From Pseudomonadota bacterium (lineage in GTDB: Bacteria > Pseudomonadota > Gammaproteobacteria > Halothiobacillales > Halothiobacillaceae): a DNA stretch of 43,230 bases. The DNA lies in the NCBI GenBank assembly GCA_021795795.1, contig JAJYPA010000018.1, positions 1 to 43,230 on the forward strand, written 5' to 3'. Shown in pieces: positions 11,478 to 19,046 of this stretch (the stretch's first letter is position 1; the number at the start of each line of letters is the position of its first letter). The notes beneath the pieces are model-generated. The model was given only the letters and a program-made list of their open reading frames with translations. It was not told the DNA's origin and did no database searches. A program made the position numbers and the translations under genes.

Positions 11478-11870
11478 ATGCATCGCTCATCATGGGTTCC
11501 GGTAACACCATCGGCAGCACAACAGGCGCCATCCGCCGCCGTGCGTCCGGCCAGTTCAGAGCAGGCTCTGGACATGCTGTCCCTGATGCTGGCGGACGTC
11601 ATCGCCCAGGCCGAAGGTACGATGGCCGGATGGGGGATGCCGCTGGATGATCAGGATGCGGCACGGGCGAAGGCGCAAGAGGTGGCTGCGAAGGACCGTC
11701 TGAGTCAAATGATTCAGGCGTATGCCCGCAAGCACGGGGGCTTAAATGTCCCGCTGATCTCGCTGGGTAGCGATTACGGAGTCATGCACGCGGCATTGCG
11801 GCCCGTGATCGACAAGATCGCGGAAGCCAGAAACATGCAACACCCCATATCTATTCAAGGAGAACTCTGA
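11478..11870 (+). CDS. Helical protein directly after the tRNA array, unknown
   Basis: A 130-residue protein starting at the ATG after GAGGAGA (about eight bases). Residues 1-30 are Pro/Ala/Ser-rich; the rest is helical, with LDMLSLMLADVIAQAEG and a charged Ala-rich stretch. There is no signal peptide and no known motif. The stop overlaps the start of the next gene (TGATG), so the two form a pair. It starts 24 bases after the last tRNA and may be read from the array transcript. Confidence 0.7.
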   Translation: MHRSSWVPVTPSAAQQAPSAAVRPASSEQALDMLSLMLADVIAQAEGTMAGWGMPLDDQDAARAKAQEVAAKDRLSQMIQAYARKHGGLNVPLISLGSDYGVMHAALRPVIDKIAEARNMQHPISIQGEL

Positions 11871-12097
11871 TGCATTTCACCGAAAAGAAAGGACAACGAT
11901 TGGCGGTATTCGATCACCTGGTTAGCCCGGAGACTGGTCAGCATATCGAAACTCCGGTCACTTCGCCGGCAATGGAAGCATCCATGCTCCAAGCGGAGGC
12001 TTTGGGCGGGCGCGGGGTGGAATCAATTCTGGATCCGCGCGATCCGGCTGCTGCACAGTTTCATCCTGATAACGAGACAATTTCCACCAAGGGATGA
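11870..12097 (+). CDS. Small soluble protein, unknown
   Basis: A 75-residue frame that begins in the stop codon of the gene before it, with AAGGAG eight bases upstream. It is polar, with acidic stretches and no membrane segment. No family is recognised. The coupling suggests that it works with the 130-residue neighbour. Confidence 0.65.
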   Translation: MHFTEKKGQRLAVFDHLVSPETGQHIETPVTSPAMEASMLQAEALGGRGVESILDPRDPAAAQFHPDNETISTKG

Positions 12098-12142
12098 TCG
12101 CCCACGTCATGGCGGTCTCCCCGTTCACAAAGGAGGTGATCC

Positions 12143-12688
12143 ATGGCGGATGTACTGCGGCTTGATAGTGCTGGCAACCCATTGCACTGGATTGGCCAGG
12201 AGGAAGCGGCAGGCTATTACGCCAAAGGGATGGTGGTCTGGACGCTGGGGCAGCCGTTCCGGATCCTGCATGGCGGGCGCAACCGCTTTACGGGCTTGCA
12301 GTCGCACATGGACATCCATCCGGTTATCTCGGTGCGGGGAACTCCGTGGACCCGGTGGCGGGTACCAGCGCTCACCAACGCTGCGCTGTTCCGGCGCGAT
12401 GGCCACCTGTGCATGTATTGCGGACGGCCGTTCAAGGACCGCGATTTGACCAGGGATCACATCATCCCGACCAGCAAGGGTGGCGCCAATTCCTGGACAA
12501 ACACAGCAGCTTGTTGCGTCCGCTGTAACAGTCATAAGAATGACAGAAGCCCAGAACAGGCCGGCATGAAGCTGATTGCCGTGCCCTACACCCCTAACCA
12601 GTATGAATTCCTGTACCTGACCGGACGCAGGATTATGGCTGACCAAATGGAGTTTCTGCGGGCTGGGTTTCACCACTTGCATGCTTAG
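12143..12688 (+). CDS. HNH endonuclease family protein
   Basis: A 181-residue protein with a perfect ribosome site (AAAGGAGGTGA before ATG). The HNH core lies at residues 85-133: CMYC (zinc pair 1), the catalytic DHIIPTSKGG with D105 and H106, Asn near residue 120, and CVRCNSHK (zinc pair 2). HNH proteins of this type cut or nick double-stranded DNA. The first 80 residues are not recognised. It could be a free-standing mobile nuclease, a restriction or a recombination enzyme; nothing nearby identifies its target. A TTCG-loop terminator follows. Confidence 0.85.
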   Translation: MADVLRLDSAGNPLHWIGQEEAAGYYAKGMVVWTLGQPFRILHGGRNRFTGLQSHMDIHPVISVRGTPWTRWRVPALTNAALFRRDGHLCMYCGRPFKDRDLTRDHIIPTSKGGANSWTNTAACCVRCNSHKNDRSPEQAGMKLIAVPYTPNQYEFLYLTGRRIMADQMEFLRAGFHHLHA

Positions 12689-12696
12689 TTCTCTAG

Positions 12697-12726
12697 CCGT
12701 CTTTCCTTCGGGGAAGGCGGTTTTTT
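12697..12726 (+). terminator. Intrinsic terminator after the HNH gene
   Basis: A stem formed by CCGTCTTTCC and GGAAGGCGG with a TTCG loop, followed by six T residues. Confidence 0.85.
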
Positions 12727-12770
12727 AGTGGTGCGGCATCGCCTCGTTTGCCGGCGGATCTGTCCGAAAA

Positions 12771-12800
12771 ACTGTCTGGTATTCCTCTCCGGCATTTATC
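12771..12800 (+). repeat. Recurring CTGTCTG intergenic element, copy A
   Basis: ACTGTCTGGTATTCC followed by TCTCCGGCATTTA. The same element, in varied form, stands upstream of the next three gene units (13446, 14375, 15646). It lies about 35 bases before the next start codon. Confidence 0.7.
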
Positions 12801-12832
12801 GCGGCACCAGCCGCATTCGATAGGAGAGCATC

Positions 12833-13375
12833 ATGAATAGTTCGTCCAGCAGTGATATCAGAAAGTTTCTCGGCGGCCTCAAGCCTGGTGATTCATTTCA
12901 ATATCTGTTCCGCTCCATGATAGGCCCGAGTTGCGTCGTTACTTGGAAAGTGACAGCGGTAACAGATGACCGCGTTATCTGTGATTCATTAGAATTTGGC
13001 GAGCACGCATTTGATATGGATGGCAATGGAGGCAACATTAGCATCAGCGTCGAAAACATTGATCTGACAGAAATTGCCAAAGTTATTGACGCCAAGGCTA
13101 AAGCCAGACTTGTTGGATCGATGAGAATGGTCAATTGGCACGATCTACCCGCTGATTTTCTCGCCATCATCAAGCGAGCCGTTGAGGATCAGCTTGCCAA
13201 GCAAAAAGCCGAAGCCGATATCGCCGGCCTTCAGGCCAAGATCCAGAGCCTCAACGATACGCTGAAGGAAATTGGCGACTTCGCACACGACCACAGCACT
13301 GGACCGGCCGTTGAGGATCCGCTTTGGGAAGTCCGGAACATGGCGTATGGCGGTTTTGTTGACATCTGTGACTAA
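12833..13375 (+). CDS. Protein with coiled-coil segment, unknown
   Basis: A 180-residue protein with AGGAGAG six bases before the ATG. Residues about 20-85 look like beta strands (SFQYLFRSMIGPSCVVTW). Residues 95-150 are helical and partly coiled coil (KQKAEADIAGLQAKIQSL). No signal peptide, membrane helix or known motif. It sits alone between two copies of the recurring terminator/CTGTCTG module, so it is a single-gene unit. Confidence 0.7.
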   Translation: MNSSSSSDIRKFLGGLKPGDSFQYLFRSMIGPSCVVTWKVTAVTDDRVICDSLEFGEHAFDMDGNGGNISISVENIDLTEIAKVIDAKAKARLVGSMRMVNWHDLPADFLAIIKRAVEDQLAKQKAEADIAGLQAKIQSLNDTLKEIGDFAHDHSTGPAVEDPLWEVRNMAYGGFVDICD

Positions 13376-13408
13376 TTTAACGCGACTGTGTCAACTCTGA
13401 ACCACCCA

Positions 13409-13441
13409 ACCCCAGTGCATTCTGTACCGGGGTTTTTCTTT
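13409..13441 (+). terminator. Terminator of the recurring module, copy B
   Basis: AACCCC pairs with GGGGTT across a 15-base loop, followed by TTTCTTT. It shares the AACCCC...GGGGTTTTTCTT frame with the other copies but lacks the TTCG loop. Confidence 0.6.
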
Positions 13442-13445
13442 GAGC

Positions 13446-13480
13446 GGATTCCTGTCTGATATTCCATCCCGGCATTTACC
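13446..13480 (+). repeat. Recurring CTGTCTG intergenic element, copy B
   Basis: CGGATTCCTGTCTGATATTCC followed by ATCCCGGCATTTA. It is almost identical to copy A in CTGTCTG-TATTCC-CCGGCATTTA and lies 35-70 bases before the next start codon. Confidence 0.7.
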
Positions 13481-13515
13481 GGGCGGCGCGCCCACTTTTC
13501 GCAAGGAGAAACACC

Positions 13516-13953
13516 ATGTTCGAAATTCGATTGGAGCGAGCCGGCTCCTCACCCCTTTTCCTGTTTCACGGTCATCTGATTGATCGAAGTGATCCTGGTC
13601 CAACAGCAATGGCAGCGACGTTCTTCTGTTGCCAAATCAAATATCGAGAAATCCGATTGCTGACCGCCGCCAAAGCTCAGATGCGGTACCACAATCTAGC
13701 CCAAAAGAATGGCTTCGAAGAGATCCTTTCTGGTCTTTTCGTACCATCCGAAGCCATTGGGCACAAAGCGCTTTCCTGTGATTACTGGGCATCAAACCTG
13801 GCTGACAAGGTTCTGGAATCTCCAACGGGCGACGTGGGAAAGCTTTTGCTGGACCATTTACGCTCGCTGGGCGATGTGTACGCGATTACTGCGGATCCCA
13901 TTCATACGCATCGACCTGGGCTGCCGCTTCTCGAAACATCCTGGGCATCTTGA
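13516..13953 (+). CDS. Soluble protein, unknown
   Basis: A 145-residue protein with AAGGAG seven bases before the ATG. It has mixed alpha/beta composition with a CC pair (FFCCQIKYREIRLL), without membrane segment or signal peptide. I recognise no family. The next gene starts 27 bases downstream with its own ribosome site, so the two probably form one unit bounded by the recurring terminators. Confidence 0.65.
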   Translation: MFEIRLERAGSSPLFLFHGHLIDRSDPGPTAMAATFFCCQIKYREIRLLTAAKAQMRYHNLAQKNGFEEILSGLFVPSEAIGHKALSCDYWASNLADKVLESPTGDVGKLLLDHLRSLGDVYAITADPIHTHRPGLPLLETSWAS

Positions 13954-13980
13954 CGGCATTTTGTTCATAGGGGTGTGGAT

Positions 13981-14259
13981 ATGGAAAACACGGATTACTT
14001 GCTATCTGGCCGAGATATTGATTCGCGGACACCATACGAGCGCGGAAGGTTTGCTCGTAGTTGGCGCGACAGATCAACGCCGACTGGCGACGAAATAAAC
14101 CTGTTTAAGAGCTCTTCCAAGGGATTTGAAAGGTGTATGGAGGAGTTCTCTCGTGGTGTTGATGATATCATGCGTAGAGCCATAGAGGGCGCCGAGGTTG
14201 CTCGTCGTCAAAACACTATTTGGCTAGAGTATCTTCCCATACTGAAAAGCATGTCTTAA
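13981..14259 (+). CDS. Small charged protein, unknown
   Basis: A 92-residue protein; I take the ATG at 13981, preceded by AGGGG, rather than the GTG two codons earlier. The N-terminal half is rich in Arg and Asp (RTPYERGRFARSWRDR); the second half is helical. No family is recognised. The TTCG-loop terminator follows 10 bases after the stop. Confidence 0.6.
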   Translation: MENTDYLLSGRDIDSRTPYERGRFARSWRDRSTPTGDEINLFKSSSKGFERCMEEFSRGVDDIMRRAIEGAEVARRQNTIWLEYLPILKSMS

Positions 14260-14269
14260 TAGACCCCAC

Positions 14270-14302
14270 AACCCCATTGCTTCGGCTTTGGGGTTTTTCT
14301 TC
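14270..14302 (+). terminator. Terminator of the recurring module, copy C
   Basis: AACCCCATTGC, loop TTCG, GCTTTGGGGTT, then TTTCTTC. Strong stem with tetraloop. Confidence 0.85.
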
Positions 14303-14327
14303 GTCTGGAGACCTACGGAGCCCTGAG

Positions 14328-14408
14328 CATTTGCCGTTGGCATTTGGCATCCGCCGGCCGCGCCGCCCAGCGTCCGGATTCCTGTCTGGTACTCCCTTTC
14401 GGAAATGA
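14328..14408 (+). repeat. Recurring intergenic module, copy C (TTTGCCGTTGGCATTT and CTGTCTG)
   Basis: GCATTTGCCGTTGGCATTTGG, containing the small palindrome TGCC-GTT-GGCA, is followed by a GC-rich spacer and CGGATTCCTGTCTGGTACTC. The same two blocks in the same order occur at 15605-15679. Confidence 0.75.
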
Positions 14409-14437
14409 TCACTATTTCACTTGTTTATGGAGGATTT

Positions 14438-15151
14438 ATGAAACCGACCGAAACCATCATCAATCATCGCAACGGAGACACCACGATCCACAGCGAGCAC
14501 CCCGCCATGGCCGTGGTCGTGGTGTCTCGACCAAGCACCACCGGCACCCGGTTGTTTGGCTCAGAAATCGCGCACCAGCATTTCATCTCCGTAGAGGTGA
14601 AACGCGCTACCATGGACCGGCGAATGAACCGCGACTGGGTTCATTCGGAGGAAAGCATCGTCGAGTTTTCCCTTTCTATGGCACAGTGGGCACAGATGGT
14701 CGCCAGCGTCGGTATGGGGGAAGGAACCAAGGTAACGTTGACTCGTGCCCCAGAGGCTGGGACGCCCATCAGCCGCGTCCCACCGATTGAAAGCGATTCC
14801 ATTCGCGATGTATTCACCAGGGAGATTGGCGAAACCGCCGAATCTGCCAGCCGGGACGTAAAGCGTGTCCAGGACATGATCCAGGAATTTCTGAAGCCCG
14901 GCGCGAAGAAGCCAGGCAAGGCCGACCTGGAGGCGATGCACAGCACATTGCTGTATGCCGGCACACACTTCGAGAGCAACATGAGATGCGTCATGAACAG
15001 CTTCCAGCGGGCCATGGAAGAGACCACAGAAGCTGCCAAGGCCGAAGTGGAGATGTTCGTCTCCGGCGTGGCGCAGCGTGCTGGACTGGAATCCTTGCGT
15101 AATGGTGGATTGCCAGCGCTGAGCCACGACAAGAAGGAGGAGGATTTATGA
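14438..15151 (+). CDS. Helical protein of 237 residues, unknown
   Basis: It starts at the ATG after TGGAGGA (about six bases); an upstream in-frame ATG lacks a ribosome site and lies in the recurring module. The first 100 residues are of mixed structure (VVVVSRPSTTGTRLFGSE, FSLSMAQWAQMV). The remainder is helical, including a Lys/Pro hinge (KPGAKKPGKADLEAM) and an acidic coiled-coil-like end. No family is recognised. The stop overlaps the next start (ATGA). Confidence 0.7.
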   Translation: MKPTETIINHRNGDTTIHSEHPAMAVVVVSRPSTTGTRLFGSEIAHQHFISVEVKRATMDRRMNRDWVHSEESIVEFSLSMAQWAQMVASVGMGEGTKVTLTRAPEAGTPISRVPPIESDSIRDVFTREIGETAESASRDVKRVQDMIQEFLKPGAKKPGKADLEAMHSTLLYAGTHFESNMRCVMNSFQRAMEETTEAAKAEVEMFVSGVAQRAGLESLRNGGLPALSHDKKEEDL

Positions 15152-15534
15152 CGCGGCTAAATGCGGAGATCATCATCAGTAAAGGCCCCAACAGCAGGAT
15201 GAAGGCATTCGTCGAGGATGCCGAATCTTGCGTCATTATCGATTGTGACGAAAATGGAATTACCGACATATGTTGCAAGAGTGAAGAAGTCCCAATCTTC
15301 TGGGGAAAGGAGACGCGTGGCTTTTTTAGGTGTCGTATTCGCGCCGATTTTGTCCCAGACAATCCGTCAGAAAGCCCGTTACTCGAATATGTGGCAAACG
15401 TGTTTTACAACGCGTTTTTGATGACCCCCGGCAGCAAGGAAACGGTCATCGAATGGCTCTGGCGATGGAATGCTGATTTCTCGGTTTTTGACGAGCTTCG
15501 CTATCCGACACCACAAGACACCTGGGCCTTCTAG
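15148..15534 (+). CDS. Acidic protein of 128 residues, unknown
   Basis: It has AAGGAGGAGG upstream and overlaps the gene before it by four bases. Composition is mixed alpha/beta with cysteines near residues 28, 33, 42, 43 and 62. The C-terminal half is hydrophobic-aromatic (ETVIEWLWRWNADF). No known family. The terminator directly behind it is nearly identical over 47-48 bases to the one behind the - strand gene at 20164, although the proteins are unrelated. Confidence 0.7.
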   Translation: MTRLNAEIIISKGPNSRMKAFVEDAESCVIIDCDENGITDICCKSEEVPIFWGKETRGFFRCRIRADFVPDNPSESPLLEYVANVFYNAFLMTPGSKETVIEWLWRWNADFSVFDELRYPTPQDTWAF

Positions 15535-15548
15535 CCTGATCCATCCCC

Positions 15549-15582
15549 AACCCCACGTCTTCGGACCTGGGGTTTTTCTTTG
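15549..15582 (+). terminator. Terminator of the recurring module, copy D
   Basis: AACCCCACGTC, loop TTCG, GACCTGGGGTT, then TTTCTTT. The surrounding 48 bases (15536-15583) recur in inverted orientation at about 20121-20167 with a single-base difference. Confidence 0.88.
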
Positions 15583-15595
15583 GCCGGAGCTAGGC

Positions 15596-17431
15596 ATGGA
15601 CATTGGCGTTTGCCGTTGGCATTTGGTACCCGCCGTCAGCCCAGACGGAATCCTGTCTGCTATCTCTCTCTGGAATGAATCCACGGCATACCGCCGTTTT
15701 CTGAGAAGGAGCTTTACCCCACCTCTGCACACCTGGGCGCCAAAATCCGCAGTTAGTCGTGGGAAGATTCACTGTCCCCCATCACGGGTTCTCGAGCCCA
15801 GCGCTGGCAACGGAGATTTGGTCAAGGCCATACGACGCCGTTTTCGAGGCGTGCAGTGTGATTTGTACGAAATCGACCCAGCCCGCCATGACACCCTTCG
15901 CGATCAAGGAACAATTATTGGCTTTGATTTTTTGGAATCGACGGACCTTTCCATATACTCACATATCGTCATGAATCCACCTTTCCGCAATGGCGTGCGG
16001 CATGTTCTCCATGCCTGGCAGCGGATATTTTCTGGGGAGATCGTGGCGATCCTAAACGCCAGCGGTGTTCAACACCCGACCACGGTGGATGAGCGGAAAC
16101 TTTGCCGGATTATTTCCGAACATGGACGGGTAGAATACGCCCAGGAAGCATTCATGTCGCCAGATACACTGCGCAAAACCGCCGTTGAGGTTGCGTTGGT
16201 GTATCTGCGGAAAACAAAAACGGAAGAGTTTTGGAATGGCTCGATACTGGATGGTCTTTCCGAAGACCAAACGAGCTTCGAGGATTGTCGCGAAGATCCC
16301 GTTTCCAATGGCATTGCCTTGAATGGAGGACAGGTAAAAGCGCTTGTGCGCGCTTTTAATATCGCTTGGGAAGCCACAAAGCAAAGTCATATCGCAGAAG
16401 AGCGATCGATAATGTACTCCCGCTTCTTCTACGCGGAGTTCCGAAAAATAGTCAACAAATCGGTGGAACCAGAGTGGCTTGCTCCTACAAAAGCTGTGCC
16501 TATGCAAGAACGTTTGGCAGAATCGTATGCCAAGCTGAAGGAGGCCGCATGGATGAGCGTTTTGAATACTTCTGATTTCCGGGCTTACCTGACACGCAAG
16601 GTTATTAAGGAGGTGCTTGCCAATTTTGAGTCCATTAAGAAGCTCGATTTTACGGCCAGTAATATCTATGGGTTTCTTCAGGGCTTCGCTCTGAAAAAGG
16701 CAGACCTGAATCTCCAGATGGTATGTGATTTATTCGATAACATCGTTTGGAGAAATTCCGAGAACTGCCTGTTCTATCGCTGGAAATCCAACGAGCGGCA
16801 CCAAGTTGGCATGGCCCTGCGCAGGCGGAGATTTATCCTTTCCGGCTTTAGTACAGAAGGATGGCGCAGCGATCTGGGGTGGGAAGCTGAGAGGCGCCTG
16901 GAAGAAATCGACAGAGTATTTGCTCTTGTTGATGGAAAACAGGAGCCAGAGAACGGTATTTTGTGGCTCTTCCGTAACCACTTTAATGAGCTTGTTGGCA
17001 AGAAACGTATGACCTCGCGGTATTTCGATGTCCGTTATCACTCTGGCATTGGAACCATTCACTTCTTCCCTCTGGATCAAAAGTTGTTGGACCGAGTCAA
17101 CATTCTGGTGGGAAAGCACCGTCGGTGGATGCCGGAAGATTTCGACATGACCGATCGGGAGAAAGACGTGGAAGCTGCTTATAAAAAGGTGGAAACATTC
17201 AGTGACACTGTTTCTGGCAAGCTCAATCGCTGGACCCTGCGAACCAGCCTGGACAGCGACCGAACGGATTCTGAAAGGGATGAAGCACTGGATGATTTGG
17301 ATGAAGCTTTTGATGCTGCGGTACAGGCGACTGGGCAGGATGGGAACTTCTTTTCTGGAATCCGCAAACTGGAATCTCACAAGGAGAATGCGCCGTCTGA
17401 ATCACAAAGGTTTCTCGCCTTGGTGTCCTGA
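15596..17431 (+). CDS. DNA methyltransferase with DUF4942-like C-terminal part
   Basis: A class I SAM-dependent methyltransferase. With the ATG at 15596 the protein has 611 residues. Residues 65-75 are motif I (VLEPSAGNGDL), EIDPA at 92-96 is the acidic motif, and NPPF at 127-130 is the catalytic motif of N6-adenine type enzymes. The remaining ~400 residues are not of a restriction type and fit the DUF4942 proteins of phages and ICEs. The start is a problem: a good ribosome site AGAAGGAG (15703-15710) is followed by no ATG, GTG or TTG in frame. The family's N-terminal FTPP motif begins right there, and the listed ATG lies in the repeat module. It may modify the element's own DNA against host restriction. 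Confidence 0.8.
   Translation: MDIGVCRWHLVPAVSPDGILSAISLWNESTAYRRFLRRSFTPPLHTWAPKSAVSRGKIHCPPSRVLEPSAGNGDLVKAIRRRFRGVQCDLYEIDPARHDTLRDQGTIIGFDFLESTDLSIYSHIVMNPPFRNGVRHVLHAWQRIFSGEIVAILNASGVQHPTTVDERKLCRIISEHGRVEYAQEAFMSPDTLRKTAVEVALVYLRKTKTEEFWNGSILDGLSEDQTSFEDCREDPVSNGIALNGGQVKALVRAFNIAWEATKQSHIAEERSIMYSRFFYAEFRKIVNKSVEPEWLAPTKAVPMQERLAESYAKLKEAAWMSVLNTSDFRAYLTRKVIKEVLANFESIKKLDFTASNIYGFLQGFALKKADLNLQMVCDLFDNIVWRNSENCLFYRWKSNERHQVGMALRRRRFILSGFSTEGWRSDLGWEAERRLEEIDRVFALVDGKQEPENGILWLFRNHFNELVGKKRMTSRYFDVRYHSGIGTIHFFPLDQKLLDRVNILVGKHRRWMPEDFDMTDREKDVEAAYKKVETFSDTVSGKLNRWTLRTSLDSDRTDSERDEALDDLDEAFDAAVQATGQDGNFFSGIRKLESHKENAPSESQRFLALVS
15605..15679 (+). repeat. Recurring intergenic module, copy D
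   Basis: GGCGTTTGCCGTTGGCATTTGG, followed by CCCGCCG and then CGGAATCCTGTCTGCTATC. It matches copy C block for block. Here an open reading frame runs through the module, which complicates the start of the next gene. Confidence 0.72.
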
Positions 17432-17486
17432 AGCGCCTGCGATTTGAGCCAGGCTGAATAGGCCGACGTTCTTTTCTGGACTTCCC

Positions 17487-17518
17487 CAACCCCATGGCTT
17501 CGGCCTTGGGGTTTTTCT
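17487..17518 (+). terminator. Terminator of the recurring module, copy E
   Basis: AACCCCATGGC, loop TTCG, GCCTTGGGGTT, then TTTCTTC. No CTGTCTG block follows; the gene beyond is on the opposite strand. The 115 bases up to 17633 hold nothing I recognise. Confidence 0.87.
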
Positions 17519-17633
17519 TCGTCTGAATGTCTGCTTCAGAAATCATTTGCTAACAACTGTTATCAGATGCCATCAATCGCAAACATATGGCGTCACTTGC
17601 CGGTCATCGCCATCGTTTGCCGCCCTGCCCACA

Positions 17634-18188
17634 TCAAAAAGCGTTGCTGTCCGCCCTGGCCTGAACATCCAGATTGTGCGCTTTTTCCGCCGCGATCTGG
17701 GCTTTCATTCTGGCGTCCATGGACGGATTCAGCAGTGATAGCGTCGTCGTGGTGGCCGGCCAACCGCGAACCACCCGGATCTCCATGCCGCCGGGCTCCC
17801 GCCAGGTGGCGGTGACCATACCCAGTCCGGCCATGCCCGTCCGGCTGGAGGGCGGACCGTATTTGTCCTTCACCATGTCGATGATCTTCGTAACCTGGCC
17901 CGTGTCCATGAAACTCGGGAACACATACCGTGCCACCGCAAAGCGATTGTGTTTGGTGTAACCGACCATGAGCTGGCTGGCGCCTGGAAGCTGGCCATGG
18001 ACGCGGTAGATGTCGTACCAGAATTTCTTTCCAACTTGCACCGGCGTCAGGCCGGCCTTGTCCATAGCACCTTCGACCTGCGCCCGGGTGGCATGCTCCA
18101 GCGGCACGCCAAACAAGGACAATGGCGCGGTCGCGGCACCAGCGGCGCCAACCCACCAGCAAGAAAGCACGAAAATGAGTTTGCGCAT
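17634..18188 (-). CDS. Exported protein of 184 residues, unknown
   Basis: It begins at the ATG after GAGGAGAT with a clear signal peptide (MRKLIFVLSCWWVGAAG, cleavage after AGA or AATA), so it is periplasmic or outer-envelope. The mature part has LFGVPLEHATRAQVEGAM, a pattern seen in small periplasmic proteins with a repeated structural motif, and a conserved-looking KYGPPSS. No catalytic motif is visible. It is the last gene of a three-gene - strand group (18822 to 17634). Confidence 0.7.
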   Translation of the reverse strand: MRKLIFVLSCWWVGAAGAATAPLSLFGVPLEHATRAQVEGAMDKAGLTPVQVGKKFWYDIYRVHGQLPGASQLMVGYTKHNRFAVARYVFPSFMDTGQVTKIIDMVKDKYGPPSSRTGMAGLGMVTATWREPGGMEIRVVRGWPATTTTLSLLNPSMDARMKAQIAAEKAHNLDVQARADSNAF

Positions 18189-18199
18189 GGCGATCTCCT

Positions 18200-18466
18200 C
18201 TAGTCTTTTTGTAGATGCACATTGGAACCAGAATCGGATCCCGTGTGACTTGGCCCAGTTTTTGGATGCGCTGGCACCTGGAATTCCTTGACGAACCAGG
18301 CCCGGTACGGGCCGCCGGGCGCAACGGCCCAGTAGGCGACGCCAATCGGGGTGAGAACGATGACGGTCGCTAGAATGGGCGCGATGACCTGGGCATACAA
18401 TCGGAGCAACCAGGATGGCTTGCGGGACGGCTTCCCTACTGGGGTGCGGATTTTTGTATTTTTCAC
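18200..18466 (-). CDS. Small membrane-anchored protein, unknown
   Basis: An 88-residue protein with a basic N-terminus (KIRTPVGKPSRKPSW), one membrane helix at about residues 25-46 and a polar outside tail rich in Pro, Gly and Ser. It lies 11 bases upstream of the exported protein's start, so the two are co-transcribed and may both act at the envelope. No family is recognised. Confidence 0.6.
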   Translation of the reverse strand: MKNTKIRTPVGKPSRKPSWLLRLYAQVIAPILATVIVLTPIGVAYWAVAPGGPYRAWFVKEFQVPAHPKTGPSHTGSDSGSNVHLQKD

Positions 18467-18477
18467 GGCAATCTGTC

Positions 18478-18822
18478 CTATGGTATGGGTGCAGGCTCAT
18501 CATCCGCGACATGAGGGACCATGGCCGGATGAGCTGCTACTTCTGTCATTTGTGCGTCTTCCGACTTTTCAGGCTGGATTCCCAACCATTCTGAAAACTC
18601 GCCCAGTTCCGGGTAGCGCACGCGGTTCTCTGCGCTGTATTGCGAGACAGCCTTGCGCAACGCGGCCAGCGCCAGCGTGACCAGCTTTGCGTCACGATCT
18701 CCCTTGCTACGGGTTGCCCGGTTCAAACCAAGAGAAACCTCCATGATCTCCAAATCTACCGCCTGATCGCCGAATATCTCGGCAGAGACACGACGGACGG
18801 GAACACCAGCTACATTTTTCAT
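18478..18822 (-). CDS. Small acidic protein, unknown
   Basis: A 114-residue protein. AAGGA stands seven bases before the ATG chosen here; ATGs one and six codons earlier are in frame and possible. The first part has FGDQAVDLEIMEVSLGL; the middle is a charged Ala/Leu helix (DAKLVTLALAALRKAVSQY); the end is acidic and Pro-rich. It is the first gene of the leftward group and faces away from the recombinase gene across a 220-base divergent region. Confidence 0.55.
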   Translation of the reverse strand: MKNVAGVPVRRVSAEIFGDQAVDLEIMEVSLGLNRATRSKGDRDAKLVTLALAALRKAVSQYSAENRVRYPELGEFSEWLGIQPEKSEDAQMTEVAAHPAMVPHVADDEPAPIP

Positions 18823-18923
18823 CATTGCATCCTTTTCCATGATGGATCTGCTTTCGCCTTTTTATCGGCTCACGACGAACATTAAAGGCGCACCGAATGA
18901 GCTTGTCAATATGTTGGGACGTG

Positions 18924-19006
18924 TTAGGATAAGGACACTAGATATAGGCCGCCAGATGGCCTTTGGTCCGGGTGGCTAGATTAGGATAAGGGTCATTATC
19001 CTAATC
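18924..19006. promoter_or_regulatory. Palindromic operator TTAGGATAA before the recombinase
   Basis: GATTAGGATAA (18979-18989) and TTATCCTAATC (18996-19006) are perfect 11-base arms around a 6-base centre. A third copy of the half-site, TTAGGATAAGG, lies at 18924-18934. The site is in the divergent region between the leftward group and the recombinase, 40 bases before the recombinase start. This is what a dimeric repressor or activator site looks like; the protein is not identified. Confidence 0.65.
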
Positions 19007-19046
19007 ATGGCGGTCCAACATGGAGAAAACAGGAGAGAATGCAGCC

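Noticed and set aside
12125..12682. - strand frame opposite the HNH gene
   Set aside because: Shadow of the HNH gene, whose motifs and ribosome site are clear on the + strand.
12697..17518. Recurring module as integron attC sites
   Set aside because: The terminators have TTCG tetraloops and T tails, and the flanks lack the paired RYYYAAC/GTTRRRY core sites of attC. An integron integrase with its extra domain is absent.
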